From: Tritrichomonas foetus
Lineage: Eukaryota > Parabasalia > Tritrichomonadida > Tritrichomonadidae
Direction of reading: 5' to 3'
Assembly: GCA_001839685.1 (NCBI GenBank)
Contig: MLAK01000776.1
Span: forward strand, 2,174-13,838
DNA length: 11,665 bases
Positions 1-8,253 of the stretch are shown piece by piece. A model generated the notes under the pieces. It was not told the DNA's origin. It was given only the letters and a program-made list of their open reading frames with translations, and did no database searches. A program made the position numbers and the translations under genes. Position 1 is the first letter of the stretch. Every line of letters begins with the position of its first letter.

Positions 1-1
1 T

Positions 2-217
2 GATGAAGAAGCGAAGAAGAAAGCTGATGAAGAAGAAGCTAAAAAGAAAGCTGATGATGAAGAAGCGAAGAAGAAAGCTGAAGAAGAAGAAGAAGCTAAA
101 AAGAAAGCTGATGATGAAGAAGCTAAAAAGAAAGCTGATGAAGAAGAAGCGAAGAAGAAAGCTGAAGATGAAGAAGAAGCGAAGAAGAAAGCTGAAGAAG
201 AAGAAAAAGCTAAAAAA
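2..217 (+). repeat. In-frame 24-bp repeat encoding (D/E)EEAKKKA octads
   Basis: Degenerate 24- to 30-bp units alternate gaagaagaagc with gaagaagaaagct or aaaaagaaagct. They encode acidic triplets to quintets, Ala, Lys-Lys-Lys and Ala. The array enters from the left edge, so its total length is unknown. The acidic and basic blocks lie about four residues apart, which suits a stable single alpha-helix. Unit length varies only by whole codons, as expected for a repeat kept in frame. Confidence 0.85.
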
Positions 218-3200
218 GAAAGCGATCCACTTCAAACAAGAGAAATTAAAATCGAGTCACAACCACAGCAAGAACCAGATCAAGAATCACAAGAAGCAAC
301 AACGGCTTCACAAAATAGTGAAGAAAACAAGTCGCCAACAGCTTCTAAAAGTGGTTCAAACAGTCCTAAAGTTTCACCACGCCGTACAAGCACGCCAACA
401 AAAATTTCTAAAGTTTCAAAATCGGATGACGATGAAGGTAATGAAGATTTTGCAAGATCACTTGATAATCTTTCTTATGCCATTACACAGCAGTCTGTCC
501 TTATGGCAGCTTTAATGAAGCAACTCTCACCCCAAAGAAGAACAGGTGCTGATCCGCTCTCACAATCATTTTCTCCACGCCAAATGGCAAGTTCATTAAA
601 TATTGATCCATTCTCACAATCCCAAAACAGTGTTCTTAAGGGTGCTAATCAGCAAATAAGTATTGATTCAGATAGTAATGCTAATGATGCTAACGCTATA
701 CAATCAAACTTGAATACACCACCACAACCTTCACAACAGCAACGTCGTCAAAATGCACCACCTTCACCAACTGCCATGATTTCTGGATCGCCTGGATCTC
801 AAAGACAACAAGTTGCACCACTTTCTCCATCTTCTATCTTCGATAGTGATACAGAAAAAGCTATTCAAACTGGTGAAAATAAACAAGATCCAGAATCTCA
901 ACAACTAGGAAATAACCAACAAATTAATTTAAACAGTCCAAATAAAGGAAATGCTACTTCATATGCTTCTCTCTCTCCATCAGCTGGTGGAAGTGTTCCA
1001 AGAAGCCCAGCTTCACCAATTCGTCTTCATGTTCCAACAGGCAGTGGAAATGAAAACAATTCTGGTAATGAAAGTCCACTTCGTGTTCTTAACTTTTCTT
1101 CTGCAGAATTAAGAGAGCCACAAGATCCACTTTTCGTTTCAGGAAACGGTCTTACATTATCACATACACTTCTTAATGACTGTTTCTTCCGTCCACACTA
1201 TGCTCCAGATATGCTTGGTACAAGTGACTACTTCTATCTTGACACTCTTCGATTCCCACTTGAAATTGAAGAAGAACCACTTTACATTGAATGTAAATAT
1301 AATCCAGTTATTCACTTAAACAGTGGTGATGGTGGATATCCAGAACTTGATGCAATTTTCAATCCAATGAGCACTGAAAACCGTAATCAAGAGTCGAATC
1401 CTAGGGTCATCCCACCACAATTCCCATCACAACCATCACCGATTCTTCAAATTGGCAACCTATCGTCATCAATTTCTTCACCATTCTCAAAAAGCAATGA
1501 CAGCACTCAAAGCAGCTTCAACGATAGCTTGACAAACAGCTTGAATAATACTTTTAGTAATCCACAAACTTTCACATTTACGAATTTGAATAATAGTTTA
1601 TCAGATAACAACAGTTCAGGAATTATACAAAATGCAAGTATTCCACCCGACCCGCAACAACAATCTATATTTAATGGTTTCCCACCATCACCATCCCAAC
1701 TACAACAACCAATTCCAATTCAACAGCAAAGCCCAGTAAAAGTGTTGACTACAAGTACCCCTGCGAATTTTAGTCCTTCTTCACAAAACTTAAATTTGGA
1801 TACACAGTCCCAGTTGCATGCTCAATCCAAGCTAAGTGAGGAAGAAGAACAATTACTGATGATTAAGAAGCAACAAGAACTTTTGAAGAAACAAGAAGAA
1901 GAACTTAAACAACAAGAACTTCTTCGACAACAATTGGAACGTCAGAAACAACAAGCACTCCTCAAACAAAAAGAAGAAATTTTACGTCGACAGCAAGAGC
2001 TTGTTCGTGCTCAAGAAGAACTTAAGCAGCAACAAGATGAACTTCAAAAACAAGAAGAGCTTCAAAAACAACAAGAAGAGCTTCTCAGACAGCAAGAACT
2101 CCAAAGACAACAAGAGCTTCTTAAAGCACAAGAAGAACTTCAGAAACAACAGGAAGAACTTCAGAAACAACAGGAAGAACTTCAAAAACAAGAAGAGCTT
2201 CAAAAGAAAGAAGAAGAACTTCTTAGACAGCAAGAACTCCAAAGACAACAAGAACTTTTGAGACAACAAGAAATGCAAAGATTACAAGAAGCACTTGTAA
2301 AACAACAAGAGGAACTCAAGCAGCATTTAGATGATCTTAAACGTCGCCAAGATGAACTTCAAAGACAACAAGAAGAAATTGAAAAACAGAAAGAGGAACT
2401 TCAAAAGCAAGAAGAAATTGAAAGGCAACAAGAACTTCAAAAACAATTAGAACTTCAGAAACAGCAAGAAGAACTTCAATTGCAACAAGAACTTCATCGA
2501 TCACAAAAAAATATAAAAAAGCGGGAAATTAAAATCCAGCAATTTGCACTCCAATCTCAACAAGCTGACCTTCAGAAGCAACAAGAAGAACTCCTGAAGA
2601 AACAAGAACTCCAAAAGCAACAAGAAGAAGAAAGAAAACAGCTTGAATTGCAAAGACAATTGGATCTTGAGAAACATCAAGAGGAACTTCAGAGGCAGCA
2701 ACAAGAGCTTCAAAAACAACAAGAGCTTCAAAGGCAACAAGAAGAGCTTTTAAAACAGCAGCAAGCACAACTCCAAAATCAAACACCACAAACTCAAGAT
2801 GTAAATTTTAGTTCACCTCAAAAATTGACTCAGTCACCAACTAAAGACAATCCTGGCCCTAACAACATATTAAATAACAATTCAAATACAAATACTAATC
2901 AAAATGAAAATGTTATTAGTGATCCTGTTATAGATCGTACAGCAACACTCGAGTTATTCAACAATGAAGAGGAAGATGATGAGTCAAAAAAAGTGAAAGC
3001 TGCGGCATCGCGTAAGATAACCAATACTCTCAGATCTGGCGGTGATGTCGCACAGCAAATCCAAAACCCGCCAGCTACAGTATATGCATCAGAAACCGAT
3101 GCAGTTGAAGAGACCACAGTACTTGACAATTTATCGAAGCGAGAAATGATGCAAGAGAATCTTTTCACAACACCTGATGGAAATTTTACGCAAGAGGCTT

Positions 3201-3700
3201 CACTGTCATGTTCCTTATCGTCGCCCTCATCGTCTGGTAGCGGAGCCTTACAACAAAATCGACCACAACAAACATTACAGCAAGTTCAGCAAAGCAAAAC
3301 TCAAGGAAAACCACCTATTCCTGAAACACAGGTTGTTTTGGTAGATTCTGACGATGAGAAAGCAACCTCGATTCACAAATTTTTAAATATCAACAATAAA
3401 GCTTCAGCACCCCCACCACTCACCAAATCAGCTGAAGCATCGCCATTGTTAAAACAAGGGAAAACAGCAAAAAGACCACTCAATTTATTCGGTAATCAAT
3501 TATCTTCTGATGATGAAGATGATAATTTATTTACGGGAAATGATAACAATATTATAAATAGCAGTAATACAGATATTGTCATAGGAACAAAGACATCCAT
3601 TAAAGATATCCCAGGCTTAAGGCTCAAACGGGAAGCTGAAACACAGACCAATGAAGAAGAAGAAAAAATAGAAAACATTGAAAATTCAACCAATGTTTAA
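2..3700 (+). CDS. Large low-complexity coiled-coil protein, 5'-truncated by the window edge
   Basis: The frame is open from base 2 to a TAA at 3698-3700, giving 1232 visible residues with no start in the window. The ATG at 503 is internal, because the same frame continues upstream without a stop. In order (residue 1 at base 2): octad repeats of the type (D/E)EEAKKKA (1-72), likely a charged single alpha-helix; a Ser/Pro/Gln/Asn-rich stretch with many SP/TP sites such as SPRRTSTP; a more ordered aromatic segment (about 366-458, including CFFRPHYAPDMLG); another disordered Asn/Ser/Gln stretch; a coiled coil of QEELQKQ/QELLRQQ units (about 610-930); and a disordered tail with acidic CK2-like clusters (NEEEDDESKK, SSDDEDDN). 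No transmembrane segment or catalytic motif is visible. A scaffold or cytoskeletal role is only a guess from the rod-like composition, and I recognise no family. Certainty is high that it is coding and low on function. Confidence 0.88.
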   Translation, partial: DEEAKKKADEEEAKKKADDEEAKKKAEEEEEAKKKADDEEAKKKADEEEAKKKAEDEEEAKKKAEEEEKAKKESDPLQTREIKIESQPQQEPDQESQEATTASQNSEENKSPTASKSGSNSPKVSPRRTSTPTKISKVSKSDDDEGNEDFARSLDNLSYAITQQSVLMAALMKQLSPQRRTGADPLSQSFSPRQMASSLNIDPFSQSQNSVLKGANQQISIDSDSNANDANAIQSNLNTPPQPSQQQRRQNAPPSPTAMISGSPGSQRQQVAPLSPSSIFDSDTEKAIQTGENKQDPESQQLGNNQQINLNSPNKGNATSYASLSPSAGGSVPRSPASPIRLHVPTGSGNENNSGNESPLRVLNFSSAELREPQDPLFVSGNGLTLSHTLLNDCFFRPHYAPDMLGTSDYFYLDTLRFPLEIEEEPLYIECKYNPVIHLNSGDGGYPELDAIFNPMSTENRNQESNPRVIPPQFPSQPSPILQIGNLSSSISSPFSKSNDSTQSSFNDSLTNSLNNTFSNPQTFTFTNLNNSLSDNNSSGIIQNASIPPDPQQQSIFNGFPPSPSQLQQPIPIQQQSPVKVLTTSTPANFSPSSQNLNLDTQSQLHAQSKLSEEEEQLLMIKKQQELLKKQEEELKQQELLRQQLERQKQQALLKQKEEILRRQQELVRAQEELKQQQDELQKQEELQKQQEELLRQQELQRQQELLKAQEELQKQQEELQKQQEELQKQEELQKKEEELLRQQELQRQQELLRQQEMQRLQEALVKQQEELKQHLDDLKRRQDELQRQQEEIEKQKEELQKQEEIERQQELQKQLELQKQQEELQLQQELHRSQKNIKKREIKIQQFALQSQQADLQKQQEELLKKQELQKQQEEERKQLELQRQLDLEKHQEELQRQQQELQKQQELQRQQEELLKQQQAQLQNQTPQTQDVNFSSPQKLTQSPTKDNPGPNNILNNNSNTNTNQNENVISDPVIDRTATLELFNNEEEDDESKKVKAAASRKITNTLRSGGDVAQQIQNPPATVYASETDAVEETTVLDNLSKREMMQENLFTTPDGNFTQEASLSCSLSSPSSSGSGALQQNRPQQTLQQVQQSKTQGKPPIPETQVVLVDSDDEKATSIHKFLNINNKASAPPPLTKSAEASPLLKQGKTAKRPLNLFGNQLSSDDEDDNLFTGNDNNIINSSNTDIVIGTKTSIKDIPGLRLKREAETQTNEEEEKIENIENSTNV
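1828..2790 (+). repeat. Gln/Glu/Leu coiled-coil repeat region within the large CDS
   Basis: Degenerate units of about seven codons (caacaagaagaacttcaaa-like) encode QQEELQK and QQELLRQ. Leu recurs every seven residues with intervening EEL/QKQ, which is a heptad pattern. The stretch covers roughly 320 residues and is broken near 2500-2560 by a non-repetitive piece (HRSQKNIKKREIKIQQFALQ). Some units are near-identical in DNA, for example two adjacent ones around 2140-2180, so recent unit duplication is likely. Open antisense and +1 frames here are by-products of the repeat. Confidence 0.8.
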
Positions 3701-3726
3701 TGATTTTTATAAAAAATTGTATTCAT

Positions 3727-3732
3727 AATAAA
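3727..3732 (+). promoter_or_regulatory. Candidate polyadenylation signal AATAAA
   Basis: AATAAA lies 27 bases after the TAA of the coiled-coil gene and is followed by T-rich sequence. The spacing suits a protist 3'-end signal. AATAAA is also common by chance in DNA this AT-rich. Confidence 0.4.
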
Positions 3733-4114
3733 ATCTTTTATTTAAATTATTCATCATACTCTCAAACTATATCCTATAAATAGTATTTATCATCTTCTAG
3801 AAATATGATGAATTTCCATTAATTGGCCAATCTTCCTCTTATTATAGCGGTTTTTTTGACAGTTGATGTGAAAAGGACTTTTTTCATTAACATGGAATAG
3901 GGAAATTGATTTGGTATGATAAGCTTGTTTAGTTGGTTAACCTGACAATCATGCATTTTGATTCCGAATGTTCGATTTTTATCGTTTTATCCTTATGTTT
4001 TCATATAGGCGTTATTTTTTCGATCAATAATTCCGAGGAGTTCATTGAAAAATTGAATGATTAGGTCAATATCAAAGGTTGATTTGTTTTGGATTTCACC
4101 TTTTTTAATAATGA

Positions 4115-4130
4115 ATCACTTTAAAGTGAT
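4115..4130. promoter_or_regulatory. 16-bp perfect palindrome upstream of the LRR gene
   Basis: ATCACTTTAAAGTGAT is a perfect 8+8 palindrome ending 42 bases before the ATG at 4173. Its left arm includes TCACT at 4116-4120, and TCATA at 4130-4134 overlaps its right end. Both match the TCAY(T/A) core of the trichomonad initiator element. It could be a binding site for a dimeric factor, a transcription start element or chance. No experimental support is visible. Confidence 0.4.
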
Positions 4131-4172
4131 CATAATTGAGAATCTTATCGTTATTTAAAATTAAAATTGGAA

Positions 4173-5825
4173 ATGGAGCGATTTTACCGAATCGTACCTT
4201 TACTTCAACGAAACGATCCAATTATTAATTCTCTTAACATGTGTTCTATCAATCTCAATGAAGAAATGACCGATCTTTTAATCGATGCTTTAAATCAAAA
4301 CACTTTTATCGCCAAAATCGTCCTCCATGGAAACCATCTCAGTCAAGAATCGTGTAACAAAATATTCAATCTTTTGTTGACGAATCCAAAACTCGACCAT
4401 TTAGAAATAATCGAAAATGATGTTTCTGATGAATCAATCGCCTACCTCTCAGAAGTCTTACTAAAACTGCCAGAAACACGAACGCCGATAAACTTGAGCT
4501 TAAGAACGAATTCCTTTGGCCTAGCTGGAGCAGAATCGATCGCAAAGGCATTAGCCGCAAATGCGCCAGTTGTTTGGCTCGACCTTCGATATAATCCTAA
4601 AATCAGCGATAAAGGTGTGGAGTCGATTGCCTTATCACTCGCGACGAATAAAATTCTTAACGGCTTAGATTTGATCAAATGCGGATTTGGCGAACTTGGG
4701 GCCGCCGCCATTTCAGATGTATTACTCGACAATCACACATTAAAAACGCTACTCTTACAGGACGAATTGAATGTTAATACGGTTTATTTATTGACTGCCA
4801 ATTTTTCAGATCCGTTTTGTTCACTTCAAGCACTCTATTTATGGCACTGCTCATTAACAGCTAATCTACTGGAAATATTATGTAATAAAATTCGCGGAAA
4901 TAACTCTTTGACAACACTCGCATTATCATATAATAAAATTGATGATAATGGTGGAATTTATTTAGCAGATATGATTTTAAGAAACAAGTCATTAGTTAAA
5001 TTACATTTAGGCGCAAATTTATTCACACCAACTGCTGCAGGTTATTTTGGAGTTGCTTTATCAAAAAACAACACTCTTCAATTTTTAGACCTTTCACGAA
5101 ACTTTTTGAAATCTTATGGAATTTGGCCCATTGCTATTTCTTTATTGAATAATAAAGCGCTGAAATCAATTGATCTTCGCTATAATAAAATTGACCCAAG
5201 TGGCGCTGAAATATTATGTGAATTAATTGCAAATAATACAGCAATTACTTCAATGAGACTCAGTGGGAACGTTTTGGATGATTTCGCAATTGAATTAATT
5301 GCAAAACAACTAGAAACTAATACAACATTGAAAGAACTTGAACTGAATAGTATTGCTATCACTTCTGGCGGTTTTGTTGCTTTATGTGAATCATTAAAAA
5401 AGAATTCAACTTTAGTTAAGATTTCATTAAATGCAAATCGAATTACTACTAAAAGTGTTGAAAACTTTGCTGCACTTTTACGTGAAAATACATCATTGGA
5501 AGTCATCGGAATGTCACAGTGTGAAATAAATGATGAAGCTTGTCACTTCATTGCAGAAGGAATTGCATCGAATTCAACTCTAGTTGAACTTGATATTTCT
5601 AGAAATAATATTACCATTCAAGGTGCAACTGAACTTCTTGATGCAATTCAAGGAAATTATTCTCTAATGAAATTAGACTATAATGATAATCCATTTGTTG
5701 ATCCTGAAAATCACGTGGATATTCCAAATAAAATTGCAGACTTTCTTGAAAGAAATAATTATTACCAACATAACATTTTGATGAAAGATATGTCATCACT
5801 TGCAGATGATCCATGCTTCTTATAA
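4173..5825 (+). CDS. Leucine-rich-repeat protein, RI/NLRC3-like (about 18 LRRs)
   Basis: The protein is 550 residues from ATG 4173. A TTG six bases upstream at 4167 is in frame but is not a credible eukaryotic start. Nearly the whole chain is a solenoid of 28-residue RI-type units of the form sLxxLxLxxNxIxxxGxxxLaxxLxxN, for example SLTTLALSYNKIDDNGGIYL and KALKSIDLRYNKIDPSGAEI. I count about 18 units from residue 14 to 530. There is no signal peptide, transmembrane segment, NACHT or kinase domain, so it is a stand-alone LRR horseshoe, probably a cytosolic or nuclear binding protein. RanGAP and ribonuclease inhibitor share this repeat class, but I see no specific catalytic feature, so the partner is unknown. 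The 5' third (about 4300-4750) is clearly richer in G+C than the rest. Confidence 0.92.
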   Translation: MERFYRIVPLLQRNDPIINSLNMCSINLNEEMTDLLIDALNQNTFIAKIVLHGNHLSQESCNKIFNLLLTNPKLDHLEIIENDVSDESIAYLSEVLLKLPETRTPINLSLRTNSFGLAGAESIAKALAANAPVVWLDLRYNPKISDKGVESIALSLATNKILNGLDLIKCGFGELGAAAISDVLLDNHTLKTLLLQDELNVNTVYLLTANFSDPFCSLQALYLWHCSLTANLLEILCNKIRGNNSLTTLALSYNKIDDNGGIYLADMILRNKSLVKLHLGANLFTPTAAGYFGVALSKNNTLQFLDLSRNFLKSYGIWPIAISLLNNKALKSIDLRYNKIDPSGAEILCELIANNTAITSMRLSGNVLDDFAIELIAKQLETNTTLKELELNSIAITSGGFVALCESLKKNSTLVKISLNANRITTKSVENFAALLRENTSLEVIGMSQCEINDEACHFIAEGIASNSTLVELDISRNNITIQGATELLDAIQGNYSLMKLDYNDNPFVDPENHVDIPNKIADFLERNNYYQHNILMKDMSSLADDPCFL

Positions 5826-6169
5826 TCAATTTTGTTTATATGATGATAAGGGTATTTTTTTTACGTGTCTTCTTTCCTTTGCTTTATTATTATTATTATT
5901 ATAATTTTTGATATTATTTGTATTATTTTATTATTACATATTATAATGTTCATTTATAAATACTAAATTGATAAGTCTCTCTTTCTTTTTTTAGCTTTAT
6001 TTCAATTCTTTTGGGCTCATAGTTTGAATTTCATAAGTAAGTTCACCTTACTAAGTTGTATATTCTAGTATTCTTGTTCTTGAAGCACGAAATATAAAAT
6101 AGTTGGATCATCTAGTTAAGCTGACCACTTATCGTCAGAATTTACCGCAATTCTGATTCTCAATTCAAA
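5826..6169. other. Intergenic spacer between the LRR and WD40-MINDY genes
   Basis: This T-rich spacer has a short (TTA)n tract at about 5884-5900 and no credible ORF or RNA gene. Small inverted repeats occur at 6036-6052 (AGTAAG/CTTACT) and 6135-6156. The spacer must carry the LRR 3' UTR and the promoter of the next gene. Confidence 0.6.
6135..6156. promoter_or_regulatory. Inverted repeat 13 bases before the WD40-MINDY start
   Basis: TCAGAATT and AATTCTGA form 8-bp perfect arms around the six bases TACCGC and end 13 bases before ATG 6170. This could be a protein-binding palindrome in the core promoter or a hairpin in the 5' leader. With arms this short and AT-rich, chance cannot be excluded. 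Confidence 0.35.
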
Positions 6170-8164
6170 ATGGAGAAAGGATATAAAATTACAAAGACAT
6201 TTAAGCCATCACATGACCTTAGAACTATTTATTCATTTGAATTCAACAATAATAAATTTTATTTAATTGGAGATCGAAAAAGTTTATTAACAATTATCGA
6301 TTCCAATTTGGCAATCATAAAACAATTCAAAGCTCATGAAAATGCAATAACTTCTATCTCATATATGAAGCCATGTGCCAATTTTCCAGAAGGAGCACTC
6401 TTTACAGGAAGCCATGACAACACTATTAAAGCATGGTCAATTGCATCACTTTTTACTGATGATCCAAAATGTTTGAAATGTTTTACTGCACATCAATCAC
6501 AAATATCATTCATACATTGTGAGGATGATGGAAGTGTTTTATCATCAAGCTTTGATTCTACTGCAAAATTGTGGACTTTCAATGATAAACTTGAAGAAAA
6601 ATGTGTTACTTTTCAACACGAAAATTTGGCTGTATGGGAAGTTTTATCAATTCCATATAAGCTACTTTTGATCAATAAAACTAGTCAAAATAATTCTGAT
6701 CATGAAAAAGAAAATGAAAACAATAATGAAAATGAAAACAATAATGAAAATGAAAATAATAATGAAAATGAAAATAATAATGAAAATGTGAATATAAATG
6801 AGAATGAAAGGGTCTATATTACTGCAGGTGCTGATAAATCACTCCGAATTTGGGATAAGCTTGGGAAATTAATATTTAAACAAGAAAAAGTGCATGATGG
6901 CCCAATTAGGGCAATTAGATATATTTTGGAGAGAGATATTTTCGTCACAATTTCTAATGATAGTTATTTAAGAGAATGGAAATTATTGCCTAATACTTTT
7001 CATCTTCTAACAACTGTTCCATTTGAAACTTTTTATATTTATACTCTAAAAATACTTACACCATTTCGTTTCGCTATTGGAAGTGATGATGGTGATGTTG
7101 TTATTGTTGACACCAATGAAAATAAGATCATTGATCAAATTTCAATTGATTCGTCTGTTTGGGGAATTGAAGAAACAGAAGACCATTCACTTTTAACTGT
7201 CAGCGAAAATGGTGAACTTAATCTTCTTGAGAAAATTGCAGACTATCCAAAGTCATCTGATTATCCAATCCCTTTAAAAGTTGAAGAATATGAAAAAAGT
7301 GAAATTCTATGTGTTGATTCACTAGAAATGATATTAGATGATAACATTTCAATTAATAAAGATTTATTCGAAACAGTATCAATTGTTGGTGAAGATTATG
7401 AAAAATTTTCAAATATGGTATTTGTTAATGAATTAAATGAAGCAAATTTGAATGAACTTTATCAATGGTCACAAACATTTCAATTTTTCGATAATACTGA
7501 TCTTCTTATTCAAAAGATTGCTGGACCATGTGGGTATTTTGCGGTTTTACAATCGCACATAGTTTCTTATTCCAAAGAAATTGATCGAACTGATCGTTTA
7601 ATTAATTCTATTCTCGATGTTGAGCATCGAATATGTGGGAAATATGCGATTTGCACATTCATTAATTTCGAATCAAGCATATTGAAATTTATGGTCACTG
7701 ATAATAAAGAAGAAGCTAAGAAGCTAATCATTGAAACTAATTTCTTGCATAAGAAGCAAAGCTTATATTTGTCTGTTTTATCGACTTTGTTTTGTGCTTT
7801 GAATATTTCTCAAAAGCCCTATCCTAATTATCCTTTTATTGATCCTTATGGTAATACGGAAATGGCATTTGTATGGCTTTGTTTGATTGGCCAAGTATCC
7901 GATGAAATCATTAACATGATTGAAAAAGGAGATTTGTCTATGATATCACAAAAAGAAATCGGACTGAAAGTTGTCAAAAATCCCAATAAAAATTTAAATG
8001 GTTGTTATCTAAACAAAGAAGGAAAGATTTTTGTGATTCATCGTCTGAATCACTTTTATACTTGTATTCAGAAAGAAACAGAAGTAATCGTTTATGATAC
8101 ACTAAATTATAAGAAAGGTCCATACCCTATTACGCGCGATAATGACTCATATTGGTGTGAATAA
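6170..8164 (+). CDS. WD40 propeller fused to a MINDY-like (DUF4205/FAM188-type) deubiquitinase domain
   Basis: The protein is 664 residues from ATG 6170. Residues 1-355 form a WD40 propeller, with repeat ends at GSHDNTIKAW (80-89), SSFDSTAKLW (126-135), AGADKSLRIW (219-228), ISNDSYLREW (261-270), GSDDGDVVIVD (304-314) and VSENGELNLLE (344-354). The sequence style (HENLAVWEV, ADKSLRIW, HDGPIRAIR, SVWGI) recalls the PLAA/Doa1 propeller, which binds ubiquitin. Instead of PFU and PUL domains, residues about 430-664 resemble MINDY-3/4 cysteine proteases: WSQTFQF, then Q448-KIAGP-C454-G, a middle GNTEMAFVWLCLIGQ segment, VIHRLNHFY with H628, and VIVYDTLN near the end. Gln six residues before Cys, plus the late His, matches the MINDY catalytic triad. 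Predicted role: recognising and trimming ubiquitin chains in the cytosol. Residues 181-212 are an Asn/Glu repeat in a propeller loop. The MINDY call is from motifs remembered, not from a search. Confidence 0.85.
   Translation: MEKGYKITKTFKPSHDLRTIYSFEFNNNKFYLIGDRKSLLTIIDSNLAIIKQFKAHENAITSISYMKPCANFPEGALFTGSHDNTIKAWSIASLFTDDPKCLKCFTAHQSQISFIHCEDDGSVLSSSFDSTAKLWTFNDKLEEKCVTFQHENLAVWEVLSIPYKLLLINKTSQNNSDHEKENENNNENENNNENENNNENENNNENVNINENERVYITAGADKSLRIWDKLGKLIFKQEKVHDGPIRAIRYILERDIFVTISNDSYLREWKLLPNTFHLLTTVPFETFYIYTLKILTPFRFAIGSDDGDVVIVDTNENKIIDQISIDSSVWGIEETEDHSLLTVSENGELNLLEKIADYPKSSDYPIPLKVEEYEKSEILCVDSLEMILDDNISINKDLFETVSIVGEDYEKFSNMVFVNELNEANLNELYQWSQTFQFFDNTDLLIQKIAGPCGYFAVLQSHIVSYSKEIDRTDRLINSILDVEHRICGKYAICTFINFESSILKFMVTDNKEEAKKLIIETNFLHKKQSLYLSVLSTLFCALNISQKPYPNYPFIDPYGNTEMAFVWLCLIGQVSDEIINMIEKGDLSMISQKEIGLKVVKNPNKNLNGCYLNKEGKIFVIHRLNHFYTCIQKETEVIVYDTLNYKKGPYPITRDNDSYWCE
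6710..6787 (+). repeat. 18-bp in-frame repeat encoding NENNNE
   Basis: Four units of gaaaatgaaaacaataat (two with aat for aac) start at 6710, 6728, 6746 and 6764, with a partial fifth unit. They encode ENENNN six-residue units in the loop between propeller blades, just before the AGADKSLRIW strand. It is a replication-slippage insert kept in frame, probably a flexible surface loop. Confidence 0.85.
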
Positions 8165-8253
8165 GTAGTTTTTATCCTAGTATTTTTACGGGGAAAATGT
8201 TGGAATTTATATAATTTTTCAATATAAAAATATAATGTTGGATTTAAATTTTA

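Larger units (their letters stand above)
3701..4172. other. Intergenic spacer between the coiled-coil and LRR genes
   Basis: This AT-rich spacer has no convincing ORF or tRNA-like fold. It holds an AATAAA soon after the upstream stop, a 10-bp palindrome ATTGGCCAAT at 3822-3831 containing a CCAAT core, a TCATTA at 3884-3889, and a 16-bp palindrome at 4115-4130 just ahead of the LRR gene. It must contain the 3' end of one transcript and the promoter of the next. Confidence 0.6.

Noticed and set aside
3..515. Plus-strand 170-codon frame rich in Lys/Arg
   Set aside because: It is an out-of-frame reading of the GAAGAAG repeat. The frame one base earlier gives coherent acidic/Lys octads continuous with the downstream protein.
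1982..2789. Antisense and +1 frames through the coiled-coil region (Leu/Phe-rich or Lys/Asn-rich)
   Set aside because: They are shadows created by the stop-free CAA/GAA/CTT repeat; the hydrophobic antisense runs are not membrane proteins.
3940..3990. tRNA-like GTTCGATTTT (B-box resemblance)
   Set aside because: No matching A box, acceptor stem or anticodon stem can be formed around it.
4167..4172. TTG start six bases before ATG 4173 for the LRR gene
   Set aside because: Eukaryotic genes very rarely start at TTG, and an in-frame ATG follows two codons later.
7400..7480. PFU domain after the propeller, suggested by YQWS near residue 431
   Set aside because: The rest of the PFU pattern is absent, and the Trp fits the WxxxFxF lead-in to the MINDY GPC motif better.
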